A stretch of 64,000 nt of DNA from Lactobacillus sp. (GTDB lineage Bacteria; Bacillota; Bacilli; Lactobacillales; Lactobacillaceae): assembly GCA_022483245.1 (NCBI GenBank), contig JAKVNR010000001.1:1178001-1242000 (forward strand), in the 5' to 3' direction. Shown in pieces: positions 52,710-61,306 of the stretch (positions are counted from its first letter, which is position 1; every line of letters starts with the position of its first letter). The position numbers were made by a program, and so were the translations under genes. The notes beneath the pieces are model-generated. The model was not told where the DNA came from. It saw only the letters and a list, made by a program, of their open reading frames with translations, and ran no database searches.

Positions 52710-55700
52710 AATTTCTCCGAAAGAACCACTTCCATTAGCTGCAGGAATTAATACTTTGAATGAATCTAAGTTATCTGGACTGTTCAAATATTTCCTATTA
52801 ACATACATAACTTCTCTTTTAAAGTTTTTACGACCAATAATTTTTACATATTGTTGTCCATCTTTAGGAATTTCCTTATAAAAGATCTTTGGCAATCTAT
52901 CAAAAATATTAGAAGAAACATCATTTGCATGACCTTTACTTAATTTTGAGATTGCTTCAGGGTGCTCAATATGCATTTCTTTGGTGAAATTATATATAGT
53001 TCTAGGGTGAACAATTTTACTAAAACTATCAAAATTACCATTAACAACTTTTCTCATAATGTTTACTAATGGCTTGTATGGAATGTATATACCAGCGGGA
53101 GCATAATCTGTCACAATTGAGCCATAATTTTGATTTAAATTCCAAAGACTGATTATGATACCACCCTTGATATCCGTATTTGGAAATACATCTGCGCTCT
53201 TTTCAATATACTTAACAACTTTAAAATGAGGATCATTTAAAATCTTATTATTCCATTCTTTAGGCGTACTACCTGCGCCAAATAAGAATCTAGCTGGCGT
53301 AATTAAAGTAACTAAATCCGAGAGCTTGTATGATAAATCCATAAATTCATTGTAAATAGGGGCTGTAAAATTACTTTGATCACCATGAGCCTGATCTTGA
53401 TAAGGTGGGTTGCCAATCACAACATCAAATTTCATATTTCCAAACAACCCCTCAATCTTTTTAGCTTCCTTGTTAACGTTATCTTTAGAATCTTCAACTA
53501 TCTTTTCAACGTATTCTGCGTTAATAATCCAATCATCGTGATAGCCAGTTAGAGTTCGTCTAGCTATTTCTTTGGCCATTGGCGTTTTTGCTACTAAGAA
53601 AATGTTTTCTCTTAGAATTCTTTGCCACAACAGTAGCTCATCTTCAAAGCTAAATTTACCCGCAGTTTGATTGTTCATATTCTCAAACTCACGCCAGTAA
53701 ATTGAAGTAGCAGCATATAGAGGATATAGTCCTGTCTTAGAATTAATTTCTAAAACATGTGAATCCCTATTTAAAACTTGATCAGTGTAATCAGTTTTTA
53801 TCCAGCGTCTGATGACATTGCCGTCTTCATAAGAATACTGATAATCTTTATCGTAAAACGATAAGCCACCAATAGTTTTACCTAAGTGCATGTTAACCAC
53901 ACGCCACGGAGTTAGAACAGTTTCCTTATCTGGGTTTCTGAAAGTTCCAAAAATATCAGCAATTTTTCCTACCCGCTCTAAAGGATCTTCTTTATCTAGT
54001 TCTTTAACACGTCGGCGAATAATCTTACCTGCTTCAATAAAGACATCAGCATCATAGTATTTGATAAACTTATTGAACAGTTCTTTAGTAACACCTTTAG
54101 GCATAAATTCTTGCCAAGATACGTCATCAATATTGTTAACGAATTTTCTGATAGAAACATCTTCGTCAAACTTAATATTCATTCCATAGATCATCATCGG
54201 AATTCTAATCGAAACTCCACGAAGAACGGAAATCATTGTACGACGTTGTTTCTTTAGTGCCTTAACTTTATCAATTGCAGCTTGTTCCTCAGCACTTCTC
54301 TCCTTTGGCTTCTTTTTTCTAGCCTTTTCAGCCTTGTCATACTCATCCTCATCAAGGCCTTGATGGTTAACATCAACCGTTAATTTAGCTTTTTCTTTCT
54401 TAGTAGTCCCAACAATACCCTTTAGATCATTAAAGTCTTCTAGATCCGCATCCTTAATCATAAGCAACTCATCGCTGTAAATAGAATCATCATCAAAACC
54501 AGTTCTAACAGCTTTTTCCGCATAAGCACGCTTAATCTTAGATAACAGACTATCAACCTTGAATGGCTTCATCTTCTGATTGCTTTCACCAATAATAGGT
54601 AAAAAGTTCATAAGTTTAGCCATTCTAGCGCGTTGTTCTTTGGTTTGAATCTTACCTACACCAGTAGCCAAGCTCGTTGATTCTGCCATAACAGTTAAAG
54701 CTCGATCAGGGGCAAAGTCAAAAATGTAGCAATTTTCTTTTTTACCATATTTAGGTGATGAATACGGAGTCTGTGCCCTAAAAGCAGCTTGCAAATATTG
54801 CATTGCGCTATTGGTGTTTGACAAAAACAAAACAGCTGACCATTCAGGTACAGTGGCACCAGTAGTCAATTTGCGCACAGTTAAGGTAATTGTCTTCAAG
54901 TCTTTTTCATCTGCTTCAGCAATTGCCTTATTTTCTGCTTCTACATCATTATCGGTTCCAACTTCTTTATCGTTCCTATCATTTCTAACTACGTTAAGAA
55001 TGCGGTATTCCGAGCCAAAAATGGGATGCTTTTCTAATAAATCCTGCAGAGCGTTAGCTTCTTTAATTCCTGGTAAAATCCATAAAGTATGCCGCAACCT
55101 ATTTCTAAATGATCTAGTAGAGAATGGATAATTAGTTGGGCCTGGATTAGTGATATTATCCAAGAAATGTCTTACATCAGTTTCATAGACAAATTTTCCA
55201 TTCTGATCAGTTCTAAAGAACTCTTTGAAATTGAAAGTATATTTTCCTAAGCCATCACCAGTAAATCGTGGATCAGAAAAATGTTTATTCATTTCAAAAG
55301 TAAACATTGATACTTTAGGCAGACCAGCATATGGATTAGCCTGATTGGGATGCTCTTGATACCATGCAGCTTTAGCTTCTTGCTCCATTGTATAGTCCCA
55401 CGTAAATACTTGATCTTCATCGTAATCAGACAAAATATTGAAAGGCGTACCCGATAAATCAAGCTCCTTAGTGTGCTTCTTAATAACCGATTTTAAAATG
55501 TTTTGAGTTAGGTCTGTTTGTGTTCCTTCATGGGCTTCATCAACAATAACTAAGTCCCATTGAACAGCAAATAAGTCACGGTTCTTATCTGAAATCTTGC
55601 CGCCAACTGATTCTGATCCGCCTAAATCTTGAATGCTTGCAAAATAAACATAAGGCTTGCCAGATGCTTCAAGATCTTTAATCTCTCTATGACCCTTCTT

Positions 55701-55796
55701 TTTAGAGCCATAAATATATCCAGCGTCAGGCATCCCTATTTTATTAAAGTCGTCAAACCAGCCGCCATCTACTACAGGCCGGTGTGTCATAATCAA
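52710..55796 (-). pseudogene. Restriction-modification protein, helicase and Eco57I-type methylase part
   Basis: About 1030 residues remain open and now stop inside the IS. The helicase region holds DLVIVDEAHEGTQ (about residue 86), SGTPFN and MQYLQAAFRAQT. Further on lies VVIGNPPYQDQ (about 796-799), the N6-adenine methylase motif IV, and ITPARFLFGAG. No SAM-binding motif I is visible here. The start at 55796 is artificial: the same helicase begins in the previous frame. The C-terminus is severed by IS256. Confidence 0.83.
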
Positions 55797-56845
55797 AACT
55801 TTTTTAAAGTTTTTTCTTTAACTAATTCAAGTGCTGACAAAGTCTTCCCGAAACGCATTTTTGCATTCCAAAGCATCTTATTGCCAGATTTAAAAGCATC
55901 CTTAGTCTTATCAACTGCTTCCCGCTGCTCAGGGCGCAAAACAACCTTTATCTCTGTTTGAGGAATTACTTTATCTAAACTATCCTTACCCTCTTTAACA
56001 GCTTTAATAGCGCTTTTAGCAGTTTCTAGATTTGTTTCAAACCATTCATTTCCAGCTAAGTCTTGACTATGCTTGATTCCTGATCTCTCAAGGACACGAT
56101 AAACATCATGATCACTAAACCACCAACCATCAGACTGTCGATAAGCTAATTCAGCCCACTCTAAATTAGCTGGTACACCTGATGTTTTCATATATTGATC
56201 AATTCTCTTTTCAGCCCATGAACGTAAGTACGGACTATTATCAGAATTATCTTCTGCAAGATCACCAACACCAGTTTTACCAATTTTTTGGCTGTTAGCA
56301 TAAACAGCAAATTTACCAGAAGAATTATCTGCAGTTTGAATATAAATTAAATTCTTTTCTGCATTAGATGGCTGGATTGTCGTCGTATGATACATAAAAT
56401 CAGTTTCAGCAGGTTCTTTGAAACTTGTAATATCAATTTTTTCATCATAAAAAGTACCGACAAACCAAACCATTAATGCGAATAACTGTTTTAAAGCCCT
56501 TAAAGCATCTTTTTGAGAGCTATCTTCAAGCGTATGAGCAGCTACATTACCAGGATTTTTAATATCATAGAAAAGTTGAAGTGCATATTCATCAATACAT
56601 GCCTTTTGCTTCAATCTTCTAAGTACATCATTAAAGGTTGCGCGCTTACCCAGCTTAATAAACTTTTGATCCGCAACATCTCTAGCCATGTTTTCGGCAA
56701 TTGCACGAACTGCAGTAAGTACGCCAGGGTAAATACCCACAGCATAACTTATTTCTGCTTGTGTCGCCCTTGTATAATACTGTCTCGTTAATATATCGTG
56801 ATTGAGAAATTCGAAGTTGCTTTCCATGTCTATGTTGTCCTGCAT
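55793..56845 (-). pseudogene. Restriction-modification protein, N-terminal nuclease/helicase part
   Basis: 350 residues. A DUF4145-like helical start is followed by a segment (GKFAVYANSQKIGKTG ... GNEWFETNLETA) that recalls GIY-YIG/T5orf172 nucleases. The helicase motif I follows: MLWNAKMRFGKTLSALELV near the end. It stops at TGA immediately before IMTHRPV of the next frame. Adding one A to the run of six at about 55801-55806 joins both into a single reading frame. Start codon uncertain (56845 or six codons later). The nuclease assignment is tentative. Confidence 0.75.
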
Positions 56846-57075
56846 TTATATCTTGTTTACTTCAATACTTTAATTATACAAAGCACAAAGAGCAAATTCA
56901 CTCAAACACACAAAAAAACAGGCATAAAGCCTGTTATTACGCCAGTTTGACACTCTCAAGAATTTTCATTTTTAGCTTAAAACACACCTTGTGTGTTCTC
57001 GTGTGTTTGTTTCAACACATTTCAATAAAATTCAAACTTTTTAAATTTATTCCTTGATGGTTCAAAACAAGCAAA

Positions 57076-57119
57076 AAGCCTTTCAAATCAACACTCAGAA
57101 AGTATTGTTTGAAAGGCTT
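57076..57119 (-). terminator. Element-supplied terminator next to tRNA-Thr
   Basis: AAGCCTTTCAAA pairs with TTTGAAAGGCTT on the minus strand and is followed by a T run. It replaces the tRNA terminator displaced by the insertion. Confidence 0.8.
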
Positions 57120-57137
57120 CCATGCGCTCTCGCATAA

Positions 57138-57154
57138 AAATTATGCTGACTAAA
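57138..57154. repeat. Right attachment site of the element (in tRNA-Thr 3' end)
   Basis: AAATTATGCTGACTAAA, identical to the left copy at 43658. It keeps the tRNA 3' sequence intact after integration. Confidence 0.87.
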
Positions 57155-57216
57155 GGGTTCGAACCTTCGACCTCCTCATTACTAGTGAGGTGCTCTGCCA
57201 GCTGAGCTAAGTCAGC
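57144..57216 (-). tRNA. tRNA-Thr (anticodon AGT)
   Basis: 73 bases. Acceptor GCTGACT pairs with AGTCAGC; the anticodon stem CCTCA/TGAGG encloses CTAGTAA, giving AGT. The T arm GAAGG-TTCGAAC-CCTTT closes with one G-T pair. CCA is not encoded. It is the insertion target of the adjacent element and stays intact. Confidence 0.95.
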
Positions 57217-57244
57217 ACATGTATTGTCATCGACAACATCAATT

Positions 57245-57273
57245 ATTATGCTACTGTTTACCCATAATTGCAA
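57245..57273 (-). promoter_or_regulatory. tRNA-Thr promoter
   Basis: On the minus strand TTGCAA and CATAAT are separated by 17 bases, ending 28 bases before the tRNA. Confidence 0.65.
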
Positions 57274-57450
57274 GTACTTTTTTCAACTATCTAAAAATTT
57301 TAACAATGCTTTTACTAGCTTTTAATTTTTAAGCGTGTATAATTATTATCTATGCTTTCAAGTTCGAACAACCATTCTATAATAGAGAGTATAGTTGGTA
57401 AAAATACGAACTTAATTGATAAAATCTCATACAGAAAGGAAGAATTATTG

Positions 57451-58164
57451 ATGAATTCACCTGCAATTTTAACTTCTTGGTCAGTTCAATTAGATTGGCT
57501 CTTTAGAATTGCCTTAGCTGCTCTTTGCGGCGGCGCGATTGGTTATGAACGTGCTACTCAGCGTAAAAGTGCCGGCATCAGAACTCACGTGGTCGTTGCC
57601 GTTGCCTCTGCCTTATTTATGATCGTTTCCAAATATGGTTTTACTGATATTTTGACCAGTAAAGGCGTTGGCCTCGACCCTTCCCGGATCGCGGCCCAAA
57701 TCGTCACCGGTATTTCATTTATCGGTGCTGGGACGATTCTGGTTCGTCACACGCAAGTGTCTGGCTTAACTACTGCCGCCGGTGTCTGGGCCGTTTCTGC
57801 CATTGGTATGGCTATCGGTGCTGGCATGCACTGGATTGGCGTTTTGGCCACCATCTTCATCTTTATCATCCAAATGCTCTTCCACGACGACAGCCTGATC
57901 AATGCCCTGATCCCGCACGTTCGGTTCAACATTACCGTCCAAACGTCAAACCATGATGGCATCATGGATGAAACTAGACAAATTTTAACCGACAGCCATG
58001 TTGAAGATATTTATATGAAAATCCTCGATATTGATGACGACCACATTACTTTCAATATTGACGGCATTATCAAGAATAAAGACGACGAAAACAAGATTAT
58101 CATCAACCTGCGCAAGAATGATGATATTCGCCGCATCAGCTACACGACTCGTGGCAGCATGTAA
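57451..58164 (+). CDS. MgtC/SapB family membrane protein (copy 2)
   Basis: 237 residues from the ATG at 57451 (MNSPAILTSWSVQLDW), with AAAGGAAG upstream; a longer frame to 57352 lacks a ribosome-binding site. MgtC motifs: GGAIGYERATQRKSAGIRTH, QIVTGISFIGAGTILV, GLTTAAGVWAV. A soluble C-terminal domain follows (HVEDIYMKILDIDD...). Paralogue of the gene at 18.2 kb, but with a distinct C-terminal domain. Both are divergent to their neighbours. Confidence 0.9.
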   Translation: MNSPAILTSWSVQLDWLFRIALAALCGGAIGYERATQRKSAGIRTHVVVAVASALFMIVSKYGFTDILTSKGVGLDPSRIAAQIVTGISFIGAGTILVRHTQVSGLTTAAGVWAVSAIGMAIGAGMHWIGVLATIFIFIIQMLFHDDSLINALIPHVRFNITVQTSNHDGIMDETRQILTDSHVEDIYMKILDIDDDHITFNIDGIIKNKDDENKIIINLRKNDDIRRISYTTRGSM

Positions 58165-58168
58165 TTTT

Positions 58169-58193
58169 AGAAGGCCTCAGGCCTTCTTTTTTT
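58169..58193 (+). terminator. Terminator after mgtC copy 2
   Basis: AGAAGGCC and GGCCTTCT pair around TCA, followed by a T run. Confidence 0.87.
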
Positions 58194-58252
58194 GCCGTTT
58201 TTTTCGTCAATAGCTTAAAATAGACTTAATTAGGATTGAAAGGAGTCGAGTC

Positions 58253-59377
58253 ATGGCTGGAATATTATCGTATTTACGCTGGCGTGGGGATATTTCTTTT
58301 AAGCAAAAGCCCTTTAACAGTATTGATGCTGCCCTGCTGGCAACGATCTCTTACCTACCTTTTAAAGAGCAAGACAAAGGTAAAACTTTAGAAGCAGCTG
58401 CTAAACGAATCATCAAAGACCCCGCTTCTAATAGCAACTTGAATACCGAAGCCGGCTTGCAGCTGCAGCTACTCGCGCAAAGCCCGCGTTTGGGCCACTG
58501 TGAACTCCTTGATTGGACTGAGCGCAAGCGCAGCCAGCCTGCCCTGCAATTTGCGGCGATGACTGTCCGCCTTTCCAAACACAAAATTTTATTAGCTTAT
58601 CGGGGAACTGATCGGTCGATGACCGGCCTGAATGAAGATATGACGATGAGCTATACTGACGAAATTTATGGTCAGGAAATCGCCGCCGATTATTTGCGGC
58701 TGATGGCGCATGATTTCCCGTTAGACCAGATCTATTTGACAGGCCACTCAAAAGGCGGCAACTATGCTTGTTATAGTGCTGGAGCAGTCAGTGGCACAAT
58801 TCAAGCCCGGATCGTGCAAGCTTATAGTTTCGATGGTCCTGGCTTTACGAAAAAAGTCTATACTGCCCAGCCTTTTCAACGCGCTTTGCCAAAGATGAAA
58901 ACCTATTTGCCTGAAGGTTCATTTTTTGGTGCCATGCTTGATCACCCCGAACGCACCATTATCGTAAAAAGCACCTATCCCATGCCCCACCAGCACAACC
59001 CTTGGCACTGGAGTGTTGGCCGTGACCGCTTTGTTTTAGCAAAAGGCTTAACCACTTCTTCACACGTCATCCGGACATCTTTAATTAGCTTTAATAAAAA
59101 TATTCCTAGCAAAGACCGCGATGAATTATGGTCCGCCCTCTTTGCTGCTTTTGAAGATATGAATATCACTCAAGCTGGACAACTAACTGATAATAAAGTA
59201 GTTGGTGCTTTCACGCTGACTAAAGCCTATATAGCGCTCAGCCCGCGCTTGCGCACCATTGCCCGGCAAATTGTTGCCGACCTTTATCAAGCTGTCCGTC
59301 AGCAAGCCAAGCGCAATTACCCAATTAGCAACGACTCAGCTAAGGCCCCAATTTTTGACGATTCTTATGCTGATTAA
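58253..59377 (+). CDS. DUF2974 alpha/beta hydrolase (Mbeg1-like)
   Basis: 374 residues. The lipase-like core holds LAYRGTDRSMTGLNEDM and the nucleophile elbow YLTGHSKGGNYACY with an intact Ser. A plausible Asp (AYSFDGPG) and a His (HNPWHW) occur downstream. DUF2974 proteins are common in lactobacilli as cytoplasmic esterase/lipase-like enzymes. AAAGGAGT precedes the ATG. Confidence 0.85.
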   Translation: MAGILSYLRWRGDISFKQKPFNSIDAALLATISYLPFKEQDKGKTLEAAAKRIIKDPASNSNLNTEAGLQLQLLAQSPRLGHCELLDWTERKRSQPALQFAAMTVRLSKHKILLAYRGTDRSMTGLNEDMTMSYTDEIYGQEIAADYLRLMAHDFPLDQIYLTGHSKGGNYACYSAGAVSGTIQARIVQAYSFDGPGFTKKVYTAQPFQRALPKMKTYLPEGSFFGAMLDHPERTIIVKSTYPMPHQHNPWHWSVGRDRFVLAKGLTTSSHVIRTSLISFNKNIPSKDRDELWSALFAAFEDMNITQAGQLTDNKVVGAFTLTKAYIALSPRLRTIARQIVADLYQAVRQQAKRNYPISNDSAKAPIFDDSYAD

Positions 59378-59390
59378 TTTTAAGCAAGCA

Positions 59391-59422
59391 AAAACTGTGT
59401 TTCACATGAAACACAGTTTTTT
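59391..59422. terminator. Terminator that overlaps a parS-like site
   Basis: AAAACTGTGTTTCA pairs with TGAAACACAGTTTT around CA, followed by a T run, and lies between two convergent genes. The central 16 bases (59398-59413) read TGTTTCACATGAAACA, one base from the ParB site TGTTTCACGTGAAACA. Confidence 0.75.
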
Positions 59423-59435
59423 ATTTATTAAGTTT

Positions 59436-60815
59436 TTAGTTATTTGGATCATCATGCTGGTAGTCCAAGTTCGAAAACCGGTTATAAGGTTTGGAGAACA
59501 TTAGCTTGACCGTCCCTCTAGTACCGGACCGGTTCTTTTCAATAATGACTTCAACCTCACCATTAGCTTGTTCAGCCCCAACTTCTTGGTCTGAACCATC
59601 GTCTTTTTCATCCCGGTAATAGTCATCCCGGTATAAAAAGGCAACAATATCGGCATCCTGCTCAATTGAGCCTGATTCACGAATGTCCGATAAGACTGGC
59701 CGCTTATCTTGCCGCTGTTCAACTGCCCGCGACAACTGCGACAGGGCTATGACTGGTACATGCAATTCTTTAGCCAATTTTTTCAATTGCCGTGAAATTG
59801 CAGAGACTTCCTGCTGCCGTGATTCCGACCGCGGCCCTTCAATTAGTTGCAAGTAGTCAATCACGATCAGGCCTAGGTTGCCCTTTTCTTTAGCCAATCG
59901 GCGCGATTTTGCCCGAATTTCACTCATCTTGATGCCAGGCGTATCGTCAATATAAATGCTGGTCTGATCAAGTGAGCCAGCCGCTACGATCAATTTTGAC
60001 CATTCTTCTTCTGTTAATTGCCCGGTCCGCAAGTGCTGTGAATCAATCAAACCTTCTGAGGCAAGCATCCGCTGCACCAATTGATCGGCACCCATTTCAA
60101 GGGAGAAGACAGCCACGGTTTTATCAGTATGCAAGCCGACATTTTGGGCAACATTCAGAGCAAAGGCAGTTTTACCTACCCCTGGACGGGCAGCCAAAAT
60201 AATCAGCTCATCGTCATGAAAACCGGTCGTCATCTTGTCTAAACCATCAAAGCCGGTCGGCAAGCCCGTGACCATATTTCCATCTTCGGGAATATTATTG
60301 ATTTGTTCAACTGCTTCATTCAGCACGTCATGGATCGGTTTAAAACCGCCCGTCAAATTAGCTGATGAAACAGTTAAAATCTTGCTTTCAGCCTCATCCA
60401 AGATGTCAGTGACGTCGCCATCTTCTTCCATCGCTGTCTGGGCAATATCTTGACAGGTTGAAATCAAATTGCGCAAAAGCGACTTACGCTTAACAATGTG
60501 GGCATAGTAAGCCATGTGCGCCGCTGTCGGCGTCGCCGTTGCCAGTTCAGCAATGTAAGCAATCCCGCCAATATCATCCAGCTGATTGTGCGCCTTCAGC
60601 TCATCCTGCATCGTTAACGGGTCAATCGCCCCGCCACGGTCAGAAATCGTCCCCATCGCCTGAAAAACCAAACGATTGGCATGATCATAAAAATCATCGG
60701 GCTGCAGAATATCAGAGGCTTCAATATACGCCTCAGGATTGATAAAAATTGCCCCTAAAACCGCTTTTTCAGCCTCGACATTGTGGGGAATACTTTGTGA
60801 GACAATATTATCCAT
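59436..60815 (-). CDS. dnaB: Replicative DNA helicase DnaB
   Basis: 459 residues. The N-terminal primase-binding domain (SIPHNVEAEKAVLGAIF) is followed by the RecA-like motor: Walker A ARPGVGKTAFALN (about residue 210), FSLEMGADQLVQRM and DYLQLIEGP. The C-terminus ends YNRFSNLDY. It unwinds the fork at the origin. Overlaps nothing; rplI lies 23 bases upstream, and gdpP-rplI-dnaB is the usual order. Confidence 0.97.
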   Translation of the reverse strand: MDNIVSQSIPHNVEAEKAVLGAIFINPEAYIEASDILQPDDFYDHANRLVFQAMGTISDRGGAIDPLTMQDELKAHNQLDDIGGIAYIAELATATPTAAHMAYYAHIVKRKSLLRNLISTCQDIAQTAMEEDGDVTDILDEAESKILTVSSANLTGGFKPIHDVLNEAVEQINNIPEDGNMVTGLPTGFDGLDKMTTGFHDDELIILAARPGVGKTAFALNVAQNVGLHTDKTVAVFSLEMGADQLVQRMLASEGLIDSQHLRTGQLTEEEWSKLIVAAGSLDQTSIYIDDTPGIKMSEIRAKSRRLAKEKGNLGLIVIDYLQLIEGPRSESRQQEVSAISRQLKKLAKELHVPVIALSQLSRAVEQRQDKRPVLSDIRESGSIEQDADIVAFLYRDDYYRDEKDDGSDQEVGAEQANGEVEVIIEKNRSGTRGTVKLMFSKPYNRFSNLDYQHDDPNN

Positions 60816-60838
60816 CTGTTAGCTCGCCTGGTTCTTGT

Positions 60839-61294
60839 TTAATCTTGCTCGGTAATATGTACCCGGATAACTGAGTCAACGCCCTTAAACAGCTTAACTG
60901 GGACGTTAGTGTAACCTAATGATTTAATTGGTTCTGGCAATTGCAGCTTGCGCTTGTCGATCTTAATTCCAAATTGGTCTTCTAAAGCAGCGACAATCTT
61001 TTTGCCTGAAATGGAACCAAATAACCGTGAATCAGTCCCAGCCTTTGATTGCAGCTTAACGACTGTATCATCGGCCTCTAATTTAGCTTTTAATGCTTTA
61101 GCTTCGGCTACGTTAGCGTCATAAGCATCCTGTTCAGCTTTTTCAATCCGGGCTAAAGTATGTAAATTAGCCTTCGTAGCTTGCTTAGCAAAGCCGCGCT
61201 TGATTAAAAAGTTTTGGGCGTAGCCATCTGGTACATTCTTAACCTGACCACGTTTGCCGCGTCCACGTACATCTTGCGTAAAAATAACTTTCAT
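60839..61294 (-). CDS. rplI: 50S ribosomal protein L9
   Basis: 151 residues. The N-terminal [16 protein letters not shown] and [14 protein letters not shown] are the L9 signature; a long connecting helix and C-terminal globular domain follow. Full length. AAGGAGAATAGC precedes the ATG. In an operon with gdpP and dnaB. Confidence 0.97.
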   Translation of the reverse strand: MKVIFTQDVRGRGKRGQVKNVPDGYAQNFLIKRGFAKQATKANLHTLARIEKAEQDAYDANVAEAKALKAKLEADDTVVKLQSKAGTDSRLFGSISGKKIVAALEDQFGIKIDKRKLQLPEPIKSLGYTNVPVKLFKGVDSVIRVHITEQD

Positions 61295-61306
61295 TGCTAT
61301 TCTCCT

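Larger units (their letters stand above)
43658..57154. mobile_element. 13.5-kb integrative mobilizable element in tRNA-Thr
   Basis: The ends are a 17-bp direct repeat, AAATTATGCTGACTAAA, at 43658-43674 and 57138-57154; the right copy covers the last 11 bases of tRNA-Thr. Inside lie integrase, excisionase-like, Rep/relaxase-like, FtsK/TcpA-like and small conserved ICE genes, then a restriction-modification cargo. There is no VirB4, VirB6 or lytic transglycosylase gene, so it is a mobilizable rather than self-transmissible element. The core is more AT-rich than its flanks. Confidence 0.85.

Noticed and set aside
43658-57154. Complete self-transmissible ICE or prophage
   Set aside because: No VirB4/VirB6-like or lytic enzyme genes and no capsid, tail or terminase genes; only mobilisation functions are seen.
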